Shown here piece after piece: positions 33,706-44,797 of a stretch of DNA of 64,000 nucleotides. The DNA is from Erinaceus europaeus (Eukaryota > Chordata > Mammalia > Eulipotyphla > Erinaceidae), in NCBI RefSeq assembly GCF_950295315.1, contig NC_080165.1, positions 4,039,734-4,103,733 on the forward strand, read 5' to 3'. The translations under genes were made by a program, and so were the position numbers. Under the pieces are notes generated by a model. That model was not told where the DNA came from, did no database searches, and saw only the letters and a program-made list of their open reading frames with translations. Each line of letters starts with the position of its first letter. Positions within the stretch are counted from its first letter, which is position 1.

Positions 33706-34599
33706 TATTAATTAGTAAAATAAGTCCTTTTTCATGAGGAAAATTATTTTCTTTATTTTTTGACAAAATAACTTCAAACCATAATAAAGTTTCAATATAC
33801 TATAAAATATTCTGATTGTTAGCAAACTGAGCTTGTGAATTCTTCTTTTATTTAATTTTGTTTTAAAAAATCATAGTAATCTTTCACTGTGCCAAAAGTG
33901 TTTTCTGATAAGACACTATGGGTTTCTTCAGATTAGCCTTTGAGCCATTTTTATGGGACCGGCACCGCTGGTATTTCACAAGTAACTTTATTCCTGAAGA
34001 AAGACAATCTGAGCTTCTCCTATAATTCATATATTGCCCTAGACTTGGCACTATTGGTCTGGTTAGTGATAATTTATATCATTAATAATAGGAAGTAGGA
34101 GCTTATTTTCACCACGTCATGCTAGGGTATACATACTGTTTTAAAAAATATACTGGTATAGAAAAAAAATTAATCATATGAATTCAAATGTAGGGTTTTA
34201 GAGCCCTATTTGACTTAAAATATTTATATTTTACTATTTTTGATACATTCAAAGTCTTCTAATAATAAATAATATGATAGTTCTAATAAAATCAACATAA
34301 ATCCACATGTAATAGTTTCAAAATAACAGTACTTACGTTACCACCATTACTAATTCTACTGAATGTGGTTTCAGAATTCTCTCTTCCATTCTCTCTGTGG
34401 CCTGACTTTCATCTATATCACACTAGGAATGCATAGTCAAATTCATTGTTCTGAAGTCATCTGAAATAATTATCTTCTCCATGCAGTTATAACACCATGA
34501 AATTATCCTTCTGAAAAAAAAGTACTGTTAGGAGCTTTATAATCATCTATACAAAGAATTGCATGTTTTTGCTCTCATAATTAAAATTTTTTCCTTAGG
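33706..34599. other. AT-rich sequence, no gene seen
   Basis: No element or coding frame recognised. Confidence 0.5.
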
Positions 34600-35365
34600 T
34601 TAAATGAAAAAAAAGAAGGCACAGGCTGGAAGAAATATCTACAAAAACCATATAAAATAAAGAATATTAATAAGAACATACAAAGGACATTTAAAATAAA
34701 GTGATGTGTAACAGAACAACCCAATTAAAAAAAAAATGGACCATAATGTAGACACCTCACTAAAGAAGCCCTAATATGGAAAACAAATAAACAAAATTTT
34801 GTTCCCACAACATAGAACATATGCCATTAGGGAACTCACTGCCTAATTCTGGAGCCAGGGACTTGAACATAAATGGTTTCATCACTCTGGGTCTCTTCTT
34901 CATTCAAAGAGACAGAAGAGAGAGAGAGAGACAGAGAGACACAGAAAGAGAGAGAGAGACAGAGACAGAGAGAGACAGAAAGAGAGAGAGACAGAAAGAA
35001 CACAGGTGTTCCCTCCATTGCTACAACATATTTATGGTTCAAGACCTCAAACAAGTGTTTAACAAGACACTAGTCCTATCCAGTGAGTTATTTCTCTGAC
35101 CTGAGTCATCAGAAAATTTAAACATCACCAAAATAATACAACAGGTCTCTTAGAAGATGACCCATTTCTAAAACACTGACACCAGACGCTGGTGAAGATA
35201 AGCAAAAGCCATTCTCACACAGTTGCTGCCGGCAATGTAAGATAACACAGCCACTTAGGGAGAATGGGAAGAATGTCTGCCAGTTTTTAAAAATAAATAA
35301 ATAAATAAATGTACCCTGAAATGATAAGATGCAGTAACTATACTCCCTGGCTTTTAGTCACGTGA
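34600..35365 (+). mobile_element. L1 ORF2 3' fragment interrupted by a minus-strand SINE
   Basis: 'gaagaaatatctacaaaaac', 'gaacaacccaattaaaaaaa', 'gacacctcactaaagaagcc', then after the SINE 'tcatcagaaaatttaaacat', 'acaccagacgctggtgaaga' and 'cagccacttagggagaatgg' follow L1 order. Confidence 0.7.
34803..35095 (-). mobile_element. SINE-like insertion with GA repeat
   Basis: It sits between two collinear L1 parts. It has an internal (GA)n region (34905-34998) and 'gagttatttctctgacctg' at the far end. The family is not clear; layout suggests a minus-strand SINE plus extra sequence. Confidence 0.4.
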
Positions 35366-35374
35366 GTTAACACA

Positions 35375-35540
35375 TGGTCAGCTAAATGGTTCACTGCTTT
35401 GAACACAGACATTTTGCTATGTGTGCAACCCAGACATGACTTGTAACACGGAGCAGAGTGCTACGCACTTGAGTGCATTTCAGTGATGTGGTATTCTGTC
35501 TCTCTGTGTGTCTATGATCATTAAGATATGCAAAACAGAA
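35375..35540 (+). mobile_element. SINE, family D
   Basis: 'ggtcagctaaatggttcact', 'cattttgctatgtgtgcaac', 'ccagacatgacttg' and a CT/GT stretch, ending 'gatcattaagatatg'. Diverged. Confidence 0.5.
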
Positions 35541-35680
35541 AGAGACAGATACAGAGGAATGGAGAGACATCACAGCCCTGGAGCTTCCCCTCTGGGGTCA
35601 TGGTTGAAAGTTGGATTGTGTTCAAGGCAAAGCAAAGTCACTGCCCAATAAGTTATTTTCTGACCCAGTTTAGAGTCTTT
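35541..35680 (-). mobile_element. SINE-like fragment, minus strand
   Basis: 'agaaagagacagatacagag', 'cctggagcttcccctctggg' and 'gtgttcaaggcaaagcaaag' fit a minus-strand D-type SINE, tail first. Confidence 0.4.
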
Positions 35681-35959
35681 TAGTTCATTCTCTGGCAATT
35701 CTATTCCTGTGTCCAGCAACCGTCAGAAACGTATGCTTTCAAGAACCAAAAAGCAATTAGTTTAGCTGCCATATGCATGTTACTTGCAAATTGTAAGCTT
35801 ATTTCCTCATGGCAAAAGCCTCTTGTTCTTATGCTCTGCTTTACCCTATAAAAACAGTCATAGTCAAAAGTAGGAGAAAGTAGGCAATGGGGATTAGGCC
35901 AAGCGGTTTTATTTTATTTTATTTATTTATTTCTGTGAGATGATCTCATTTATTAGGCT

Positions 35960-36350
35960 CAAAGAACACAAAAACACACATTCACTGCAGTGCTATATGT
36001 CGTAGCCAAGATTTGCAAACCCAAGTGTCCAATGGCAGATGAGTGAATGAGTGAAGATGAAGTGAGAGAAAGGAAGGTTCTTTTTTGTGATGACAAAGAT
36101 GGAACTGGAGGGAATAATGTTAAGAGAAATAAGGCAGAAGAGAAGGAAACATCAGATGATCTTACACATAGATGGGAATTTTAAAAAAGAAAGCAAGAAA
36201 ATACAAGGTGGGACACTCACAAAGTGGTCTACTTTAGCAGCTGCAAAAATTTAAAAAGGGGTGGGTGAAGGAATACATAAGTAACTGGGTAAATAAATAA
36301 TACATAATTTCTTCTATGACTAGAATAAAGAAAAATTAGAGAGAAGAGGA
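35960..36350 (+). mobile_element. L1 ORF2 3' end and 3' UTR fragment
   Basis: 'ctatatgtcgtagccaagat', 'cccaagtgtccaatggcaga', 'gacaaagatggaactggagg', 'aatgttaagagaaataaggc' and 'cagatgatcttacacataga' give the end of ORF2 and its flank in order. Confidence 0.85.
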
Positions 36351-36353
36351 AAA

Positions 36354-36652
36354 GGGGGCCAGCGGGAGTGCAGGGGGTTAAGCACATGTGGGGCAAAGTC
36401 CAAGGACCAGCACAAGGATACCGGTTCCAGCCCCCAGGTCCCCACCTGTAGGGGGTAGCTTCACAGGTGGTGTCTGTCTTTCTCTCCCCCTCTGTCTTCC
36501 CCTCCTCTCTCCATTTCTTTCTGGCTCATCCAACAACAATATTAGAAATAAAAATAACAACAAAATAGAGAAAATGGCCACCAGGCGCAGTGAATTCATG
36601 GTGCAGGCACTGAGCCCCAGAGATAAACCCGGAGGCAAAAAAAAAAAAAAAA
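36354..36652 (+). mobile_element. SINE, family A-long
   Basis: A body ('ccagcgggagtgcagggggt', 'taagcacatgtggggcaaag', core partly deleted) followed by 'atccaacaacaatattagaa', the module ('aatggccaccaggcgcagtg', 'actgagccccagagataaac') and an A-run. Confidence 0.9.
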
Positions 36653-36790
36653 GCTGTGGGGGGGGGAGGCTTTGTCGTGCTTGGTTGCGCACACAGGTTA
36701 CAATGCATAAGGACCCCCGTTCCAGCTGGTGAAGCAAGGCTGCAGGTGTCTTATCTGTCTCTCTCCCTCTCTATTATTCCTCGTCTTACG
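36653..36790 (+). mobile_element. SINE, family B, internally deleted
   Basis: The head 'ttgcgcacacaggttacaat', 'gcataaggacccccgttcca' jumps directly to 'gctggtgaagcaaggctgca' and the CT-rich block, so the central core is missing. Confidence 0.7.
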
Positions 36791-36838
36791 TATTTGGACT
36801 CTCTATATGTTTTATCTTGTACTCATAGAATTTATTCT

Positions 36839-37124
36839 TTTTTAAAATTTTATTTATTTATTCCCTTTTGTTGCCCTTGTTTTTTTTTTTTATTGTTGTC
36901 GTTATTATTGTTGTTGTCATCGTTGTTGGATAGGACAGAGAGAAATGGAGAGAGGAGGGGAAGACAGAGAGGGGGAGGGAAAGATAGACACCTGCAGACC
37001 TGCTTCACCGCCTGTGAAGCGACTCCCCTGCAGGTGGGGAGCCGGGGTTCGAACCGGGATCCTTATGCCGGTCCTTGTGCTTTGCGCCACCTGCGCTTAA
37101 CCCGCTGCACTACAGCCCGACTCC
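36839..37124 (-). mobile_element. SINE, family A, minus strand, with 15-bp TSD
   Basis: Full A complement: 'tttatttattcccttttgtt', CT-block complement, core, B-box complement 'gggttcgaacc' and head 'gctgcactacagcccgactc'. Perfect direct repeats 'catagaatttattct' at 36824-36838 and 37125-37139. Confidence 0.97.
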
Positions 37125-37139
37125 CATAGAATTTATTCT

Positions 37140-38524
37140 AAGAAAGAAATTAAACACACCAAGAAACTAAGAAGTCAACATTCTGTCTCTAATTCTTCCT
37201 GAGAAGCTATAATGGTTATCATTAGAGACACAGAATTTTGGTGGAGGGGTTCTGTGTAAAATTATACTCCATAATCTTAAAAAATCTTGAAATTCATTAT
37301 TAATCACAAATAAAAATGACATGGAATAAACAATAAATAAATAAACATAAATAAAACATACAAACATTAATCTGTAACACAGAAGATACATTATCTTCCT
37401 TTCATGACCCTTTAAAGATTGTTTTTATTTCACAAGATACTGACTATACCATTTTTACCCCAACAAAGCTTGTTTTGCTCAGCCTTTGTTGGTCTCTTAT
37501 ATCTCCAAGAAGAGCACAAACACCTGTAAGATTTGAGAAAGCTACATAAGACAAGATCAGGCATTTTCAGGCTGGTATGGCCATAGGTGAGAGCAACATC
37601 AATATATTTCTAAAAGCATTGTATATTCTTATACCTTCCTTCTTTCTAAAATGTCAACATACTGCCTCCTGCAAACATACACACTCTGTTGAATCCCTTC
37701 AAATCCTGGCTTTTTATTTTTTAGAATATTTATTTGACACTTACCAAAGACAAAAATACATATTTTGGCAACAAGGGCATTTCTAATTCTGTAACCAAGA
37801 ATAAGATAGTTTCATAACATCAACTAAACAATTGTTTTTCTGTTGTCATTTCCAAGGAAATAAAGGGCACTTGTGGCTTCACGGTGATACACTGCAATCC
37901 CCTCTCCATCTTCCAGTGACAGCTGCTCTGTAAGGTAGATTCACGATGAGATGAAATGAAAGAAGTAGGATTAGGCAACAGTCAATGTCTATTAAAATGT
38001 CACGCACATGGTGAAAATAATCCTTTGATTGAAGATAGCAGAGTTTGTGGAATTCACATGTGTTCACAATGAATAACAACTAGTTCAGAAAAGATAATTC
38101 TTTTTCATTTGTTTGTCAAGATCCTATTATATTGAACATCATGAGGAAAAGTGATATATATATATATCTATCTCAGTGCTTTGCCTACTGGGTCAGAAGA
38201 CACTAATTCACGTTATGATGATAAACTAACTCTAAATTCCTAGCAGTTTAATACAGAAACAATTAGCTCTGACTTTTGCTGTCAGTCAACACAGAGCAGT
38301 GAGAAGCATTTCTGCCTCACGGCCACGTAGTCTCAGGGAGGCGTCCTTGTGTCCTGTGCTCCGACAACCGTGCATAGCTCACTATAGGCTCCACCTGAAA
38401 ATAACCCGTGTGATTCTGTTCATGTTTCCTAATGAAGAAATGTCTCGGAAAAACCCCCAGCTACAAGATCAGGGATATTCATTCTTACCAAAGACTGGAA
38501 AGTACACTCAGGGATATTTTAAAG
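37140..38524. other. Non-repetitive sequence, no gene seen
   Basis: About 1.4 kb. No element is recognised apart from a small AT run at 38153-38167. Short open frames show no domain. Confidence 0.45.
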
Positions 38525-38552
38525 TATATATATATATATATATATATATATA
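38525..38552. repeat. (AT)n microsatellite
   Basis: AT run at the tail end of the minus-strand L1 that follows. Confidence 0.9.
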
Positions 38553-39035
38553 ACTTAATTTTTGAGTTTAGTGGTTTACAGTCCACAGTAAAAACAAACA
38601 AACAAACAAACAAAAAACAAAACTAGTTGCTTCATGTGTACCATTTCTCAGTTTTCCACATAACACTCTCACAACCCCCCACCTAGATCCTCCTCGGCCA
38701 CCATGTTCCAGAACCTGAACCCACCCCCACCGCAGAGTCCTTGACTTCGGTGCAATCCAGCAAACCCAGTTGTTCCAAGTTCTGCTTTGTGTTTTTCCCT
38801 TCTGTTCTTATTTCTCAACTTCTGTCTGAGTGCAGTCATCCTAAATTCATCCTTCTCTTTATTATTTGTCTCACCTAACACGATTTCTTCAGGCTTCCTC
38901 CAAGAGGAGGTGAAGAAGGTAAAATCACCATTGTTAATTGCTGAGTAGTACTCCATTGTGTATATAGACCACAACTTACTCAGCCACTCATCTGTTGTTG
39001 CTTCCATATTTTTAAAGCTTTATGGCTATTTGTTT
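38553..39035 (-). mobile_element. L1 3' end: ORF2 C-terminus plus 3' UTR
   Basis: On the minus strand a 112-codon frame reads the L1 ORF2 C-terminal pattern with 'IYTMEYYSAINNGDF' near its start and then runs into the 3' UTR. The 3' UTR has the same order as at 54188 ('cagttttccacataacactc', 'gactt..ggtgcaat'). The copy is 5'-truncated. Confidence 0.92.
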
Positions 39036-39049
39036 CATATTAGAGTTCC

Positions 39050-39150
39050 ATACTGAAAGAAAGAGAGATAGAGAAGACAGTGACTGTGGGTCTTGAATCG
39101 AGAGTCAAAGACACGAGATCAGAGTCCTTCACCTGAACAGTTGTATTATC
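39050..39150 (-). mobile_element. SINE-like fragment, minus strand
   Basis: 'actgaaagaaagagagatag', 'gggtcttgaatcgagagtca' and 'cagagtccttcacctgaaca' look like a worn minus-strand SINE. Confidence 0.35.
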
Positions 39151-39558
39151 TGTCTATTCACATTGCGATATTTATTTGTTCTACTTACCTCCCACGCTCT
39201 TACTGAAATCTATAGTTTAATGAGACAAATCATAAATTTAGTCCAAGATAATACAAAAAGAGATATAACAACCAAATAATTAAAAGATAAAAATATAATG
39301 GTAATGCAATGACAATGTTTATACTTGATCTACAATTTTATTATTTTACAGACATCAATCTAAGTGTTTATTTGGTATTAATACCTTTAATTCATAAATA
39401 AATTATATGAAGTAGGTACTTGTAATGCCTCTTTCACTAATGAGGAAATTGAAGAAGAAAAAAATGAAATTATCTGTCATCAGCCTATTTATATATTTAT
39501 CAATAAATTATCATCTATCATTTATGTCTTTCTTTTAAATATAATTTTCTTTTAAAGA
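39151..39558. other. AT-rich sequence, nothing recognised
   Basis: About 400 bases without an identifiable element. Confidence 0.5.
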
Positions 39559-39571
39559 TATTTTTATGCAT

Positions 39572-39759
39572 TTATTATTTAATATAAAGGGAGATTAAAA
39601 GTAGAGAAAGAGATTGAGAGGGAGAGAGAGACACCTGCAGCACTGCTTCACCACTTGTGAAGCTTTCCCCCTGCAGGTGGGGACCAGGGCTTGAACCCAC
39701 GGCCTTGCACACTGTAATGTGTGCACTTAACCGGGTGTGCCACCTCCTGGCCCCTCATC
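39572..39759 (-). mobile_element. SINE, family B, minus strand, with 13-bp TSD
   Basis: Full B complement, ending with head 'cgggtgtgccacctcctggc'. Perfect direct repeats 'tatttttatgcat' at 39559-39571 and 39760-39772. Confidence 0.96.
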
Positions 39760-39929
39760 TATTTTTATGCATATCATTAATCTATGTACTCTTAACAACT
39801 GAATCAAGATTACAGTGAAGGAAAGTGGTTCCTAAGTCTGAGGATGTATGCCACTCTGGTTTTCAAGTTTTCTTTATATTTTAAAGACATAAATCTTAGA
39901 AATAAACTTATTACAAAAAGTAATCTGTA

Positions 39930-40500
39930 TCCAGGCAGTGGTACACAGGGGCACTCATGACATTGAAGACCCAGGTTCAAATTTTCGTTCCCTCCCTGAA
40001 GGGGGTTGAAGTGGGGTATTCGGGAGTCGGGTGGTGGCGCAGCGGGTTAAGCGCACATGGCACAAATAACCAGGACCTGCGTAAGAATCCCAATTCGAAC
40101 CCCCGGGTCCCCACCTGCAGGGGAGTCGCTTCACAAGCGGTGAAGCAGGTCTGCAGGTGTCTGTCTTTCTCTCCCCCTCTCTGTCTCCCCCTCCTCTCTC
40201 CATTTCTCTCTGTCCTATCCAACAACAACGACATTAATAACCACAACAATGTTAAACAACAAGGGCAACAAAAAGGAAAATAAATAAATAAATAAAAACT
40301 TAATTGATGAAGTGGGGTATTCATGAGCAGAGGAACTGTGTTGCATTTGTCTGTCTCTCTTCTCTCTTTCTCCTCTCTCTTTCCCCATTTCTCCTTGTTT
40401 CCTTTCCTATTAGAAAAATAAAGAAAGGGGGGAAAATGGCCACCAGGAGCAGACACCAAGTGCCAACAGTAACCCTAGTGGTGAGGAGAGAGAAAGATGA
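39930..40500 (+). mobile_element. SINE, family B-long, split by an A SINE
   Basis: The 5' part (39930-40021: 'atccaggcagtggtacacag', 'gacccaggttcaaattttcg') and 3' part (40308-40500: 'gagcagaggaactgtgttgc', CT block, module 'aaaatggccaccaggagcag', 'aagtgccaacagtaacccta') are collinear once the inner A copy is removed. Confidence 0.9.
40022..40307 (+). mobile_element. SINE, family A, nested in a B-long SINE, with 15-bp TSD
   Basis: Full A copy with 'ggtggcgcagcgggttaagc', core, CT block and 'aataaataaataaataaaaa' tail. Perfect direct repeats 'tgaagtggggtattc' (40007-40021 and 40308-40322) come from the B host. Confidence 0.98.
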
Positions 40501-40536
40501 CAGATGTTAGACAAATGGTAGGTGGAAGATTAGACA

Positions 40537-40555
40537 ATAGATAGTAGATAGATAG

Positions 40556-40600
<45 letters not shown>

Positions 40601-40613
40601 GATAGGTAGATAG
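40537..40613. repeat. (GATA)n microsatellite
   Basis: Tandem GATA units, pure over most of the length. Confidence 0.95.
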
Positions 40614-40811
40614 CAATTTTATCCAAGTATCTGCCCACAGTAGCTGGGGGGAGGGGGCAAGTATAGATATAGAAAGCTGGTACTTACATCACATTGACAC
40701 TTCTAAATTTACTGAAATATAATTTCTTAATATGATTTTCACAGCCTTATATTTTAGCTATATTTACTAATATAACAATTGATACCATGATGTTAAAAAA
40801 TACAGAAAACA

Positions 40812-40917
40812 GTAGGCTTGTAAGATAGTCGACTTATTCTGCCGCATATGCAGTGGAGGTGTGAGACAAGCCCTCATCACAGAACCTATCAGCACTATGC
40901 TGCTCTCCCTCTCTTTC

Positions 40918-40964
<47 letters not shown>

Positions 40965-41010
40965 ATTTCTCTCTCTCTTTCAATCTGAAAAAGTCAGGCA
41001 GGAGTGTGAA
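40812..41010 (+). mobile_element. SINE, family D, with (TTTC)n expansion
   Basis: 'ggcttgtaagatagtcgact', 'gacaagccctcatcacagaa', CT runs, a pure (TTTC)n at 40918-40964, then CT and 'caatctgaaaaagtcaggca'. Confidence 0.55.
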
Positions 41011-41580
41011 GCTCCAATAATGCCAAACTAGCAAACAAACAGAAAAATTAAATAACATGAGATACAGTTGAAATAGAAGCCACTCAGTATTATCATAATT
41101 TCTAGAGTTCAGTAACTTAAAAAAAAAAAAAAACTCCCTCAACTTCATGGAAATAAATCCAGGATTAAACAAGCTCTCAAGTTAGGAAATGGACAATAGT
41201 CCATGGAAAGATAAAAGAACCACTATCCTAACAGTCAATTATAAGCCAGCTGGTGATCTGTCTAATTCTATAACGAGGCCAAATATCCCATTTATATGTT
41301 AACAACCATCAGAGAAAGGCAAAGCGAATTTGAATAATCTGTATACTTTATAAAATCCATACACCTTTGAGAAAGAATTTATGTTTTGTATCTTCAGCTT
41401 CTCTTTATTCTCTATCAACTAGCATGGACATGAAAAAAGTACTGGCACTATATGTTTTTTTTAACTTCACACCAGGAATTGCTTCCTTAAAATAATCTGA
41501 ATATAATAAAGTTCCACAGACACAATAAAAGTCCACCTGAGACTGAAGCAACTTACTTTTAGTAGTCATCACTATATGTA
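41011..41580. other. Non-repetitive sequence, no gene seen
   Basis: Nothing recognised. A short A-run at 41119-41133. Confidence 0.45.
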
Positions 41581-41885
41581 ATTTTTAAAAATGCATTATG
41601 ACTTTTCTTTTTTATTATTTTTAATATTTATTTATTTATTCTCTTTTGTGACATTTGTTGTTTTATTGTTGTCGTTGTTATTATTGTTGTTATTAATTTC
41701 CTTGTTGGAGAGAGGAGGGGAAGACAGTGGAGTGGGAGAGAAAGACAGACACCTGCAGACCTGCTTCACCACCTGTGAAGTGACTCCCCTGCAGGTGGGG
41801 AGCCGGGGGCTCAAACCAGGATCCTTATGCCGGTCCTTGGGCTTTACACCATTTGTGCTTAACGCACTGTGCTACCGCCCAACTC
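41581..41885 (-). mobile_element. SINE, family A, minus strand
   Basis: Full A complement with 'gttgttttattgttgtcgtt', core 'aagtgactcccctgcaggtg' and head 'gtgctaccgcccaactcccc'. 'cactatatgt' occurs at 41570-41579 and again just after the head (41887-41896), a probable TSD. Confidence 0.93.
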
Positions 41886-42059
41886 CCCACTATATGTCGT
41901 TTTATGGAATTAAATCTTGAAACTATGCCGTCTCAGTTTCTTGTCATTAACAACATAAATATTTATCAAGTTAACTTATCTTTAAAATGCTATGCTGCCA
42001 GAGGGTTAAATGTTAGGAGGGAAATGATGAGAGGGACTTTGGACTCTGATTCCATCAGG

Positions 42060-42063
42060 ACCT

Positions 42064-42101
<38 letters not shown>

Positions 42102-42171
42102 GAAAGGACACTCACAAGTAGTAGGTTTGATTTAGAAAGGAAGAGAGAAAAAGCAGAACCATAGAAAGAAA

Positions 42172-42205
<34 letters not shown>
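42060..42205. repeat. (GA)n and (AT)n microsatellites
   Basis: GA run at 42066-42100 and AT run at 42176-42204, separated by purine-rich sequence. Confidence 0.85.
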
Positions 42206-42208
<3 letters not shown>

Positions 42209-42436
42209 AACCATATCTGTGATCTTGGGAGATGGTGAGAAAGTTGTGGAATTTTACCCATTATTTTATAATTTTGAAAATTAATATTAAATCACTCATA
42301 TAAACTAAAAAATGCCATGGTGGTAACATGGAATGTGAACCAAGAATGGAAAAATAAACATTTGTAAACATGTTCTCTGGTATAACAGAGGCTGTTTTGA
42401 TCATTATTAAATCACTAATAAAAAAACATTTTAAAA
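42206..42436 (+). mobile_element. Possible non-LTR retrotransposon 3' end
   Basis: The stretch ends in 'attaaatcactaataaaaaa' and an A-rich run, the look of a LINE 3' end with AATAAA. I cannot tie the body to the L1 3' UTRs seen elsewhere here. Confidence 0.35.
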
Positions 42437-42519
42437 AAAGAAAAAAATATTTTAGATGTTGTTAGTTTTTCAAGTCATTTCTCAAATTTGCCAATAAAGT
42501 TGCAATAATCTCTGTGTTA

Positions 42520-43375
42520 TTTATTTTTTTAATTATTTTTTTATTTAAGAAAGGATAAATTAACAAAACCATAGGGTAGGAGGGGTGCAATTCCACACAA
42601 TTCCCACCACCCAATCTCCATATCCCACCCCCTCCCCTGATAGCTTTCCCATTCTCTATCCCTCTGGGAGCATGGACCCAGGGTCATTGTGGGTTGCAGA
42701 AGGTGGAAGGTCTGGCTTCTGTAATTGCTTCCCCGCTGAACATGGGCGTTGACTGGTCGGTCCATACTCCCAGTCTGCCTCTCTCTTTCCCTAGTAGGGT
42801 GGGTCTCTGGGGTAGCTGAGCTCCAGGACACATTGGTGGGGTCTTCAGTCCAGGGAAGCCTGGTCAGTATCCTGATGGCATCTGGAACCTGGTGACTGAA
42901 AAGAGAGTTAACATACAAAGCCAAGCAAATTGATGAGCAATCATGGACCCAAAGGTTGGAATAGTGGAGAGGAAGTGTTAGGGAGGTACTCACTGCAAAC
43001 TCTAGTGTACCTCTGCTTTCAGGTATATATTTTGCACTAGTTTATGGATACATGTGAACATAAGCTCTCTCTCACAGAACCTGGTCTACATCTAGGTTTT
43101 GGGACTTTGTTAGAAAGTGAACCACCGGGGATGGAATTAGAGAATACTATGAAAGGAAAGGTCTCACCCGAGTAATGAAGCTGAAGGGTTATCATTCCAC
43201 ACCTGAAGTCTCTGGTTGTCATTCCATACCTCCCTCCTGGAGTCTCTGGACACAGTCTGAGCTGAAGCATGTTGAGGTAGCAATCGTTGCGTTGATTAGG
43301 TTTCGATCAGCAGATGCAATATTATTTGATATGGATTGGGAGAGGCATGCGGGAAAGTGGGGTTGTTATTTCTTC
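42520..43375 (-). mobile_element. Long copy of the 3'-end family (probable L1 3' UTR type)
   Basis: Read on the minus strand it ends in AATTAAAAAAATAA-type sequence. Its marks are the + strand 'cagggtcattgtgggttgca', 'tgacttgg..tccatactccc', 'ctctctttccctagtagggt', 'ggacacattggtggggtctt' and 'gaaaagagagttaacataca', and it continues through 'tgcactagtttatggataca' and 'gggaaagtggggttgttatt'. Three shorter copies occur at 27205, 48822 and 56505. About 850 bases, no open frame. Confidence 0.8.
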
Positions 43376-44509
43376 TTAAACAATTCTATCTCATCCTCTA
43401 AGACTTAAAATGTCTCCTTATTTTTTTTCCTTAGAACAGTTTGTGCTTTATATAAATGTGGGGAGAGGATATGAAATTTATATCCCATATTTATATTTGC
43501 CTACATGTATATTTTTACTGCCTACATGTATATTTTTATGTGTTTCCCTATGACAGTAGCTCCCAGGGCTTAGGCTGTCGAACTCCCAAGGTCTCCATTT
43601 ACATTTTAAGGTATTAAGACTAGGATATTTGACGTATTTTTTTTTTTGGACAACAGAAACATGGCCTTCTATTTGCTCCTGCATTGCTATAAGAGAGTCA
43701 TGGAAAGTGTTGTGACTCCTGCGATGTCATTTAGAACTCACCTGTCAAGTCAGAAATACTTGTGTGTTAATAGATGTCTTTGCCACCACCTGAATGTTGA
43801 TGACTACTACCATGACAAATGCCATCTCTACTCAGTACCGGGCTCTTTACCTCTCCAGAGACAAACATATGAACAAAGAGTTGAGGGGTACATTCACACA
43901 GAGCAGGCGTTTATTTTTGGAATGAGTTCTATTGGCTATAACTGAAAAATGTACCATGGAATTACAAAAAAAAAAAAAAAACTCAGAGTTTGCACTTAAT
44001 AGATTTTTTTCCCCGTGTCATTATTGAGGTTTCCGTTTCTCGGTTAGCAGAACATTTAGAAACAAAATAATTGAATCGCACTGTAAGAAGTGCCATTTCC
44101 TAGGTTTACCAATTTAACAGATTCCCTAGCTCTTACTCTATATTATATAATGTTGGAGCCCTTTCATATCACTTTTTTTCCTATCATCCCCCAGTTCCAT
44201 TGGCATATGTGTTTTCTGCTTTCCCTAGGAGAGGTGATCTAGATTAATGAGTTTGAACTCCACAGATTAATAGTCTATAAGTAGCAATCAAGATTTCAAT
44301 TGGTATTATTTCATGGTTTCAATTTTCTGAAACCACTTGGGACCCAGACTAACCTACAGGGATGACAAAGAGTAAGATCACATTGTAGCAGCCATGACGG
44401 AAATTATCACATAACCTGCAGAAATATACGAGTATTATTTTTTCTTAGGATTAGACCAAAGACAAGCTGACTTCAGCTGCCAAAGCAGAAAGACTGTTTT
44501 TTTTTTCTT
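43376..44509. other. Non-repetitive sequence, no gene seen
   Basis: A 99-codon + frame (43646-43945) has no recognised domain. A 21-base tandem duplication lies at 43498-43538. Confidence 0.45.
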
Positions 44510-44797
44510 TCTTTTTTTAAAAAAATTTTTTAGTATTTATTTTCTCTTTTGTTGCCCTTGTTGTTTTTCATTGTTCTTGTAGTTATTATTGTTGTTGTTG
44601 TCGTCGTTGTTAGATAGGACAGAGAGAAATGGAGAGAGGAGGGGAAGACAGAGAGGGGGAGAGAAAGACAGACACCTGCAGACCTGCTTCACCGCCTGTG
44701 AAGCGACTCCCCTGCAGGAGGGGAGCTAAGAACTCGAAAGGAATCCTTACTCTTTGTGCCACTGCGCTTAACCTGCTGCGCTATCGCCAGACTCCCG
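44510..44797 (-). mobile_element. SINE, family A, minus strand, with small deletion
   Basis: 'attttctcttttgttgccct', CT-block complement, 'gcctgtgaagcgactcccct', then a shortened head complement (the segment between B box and A box is partly missing) ending 'gcgctatcgccagactcccg'. Confidence 0.93.
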
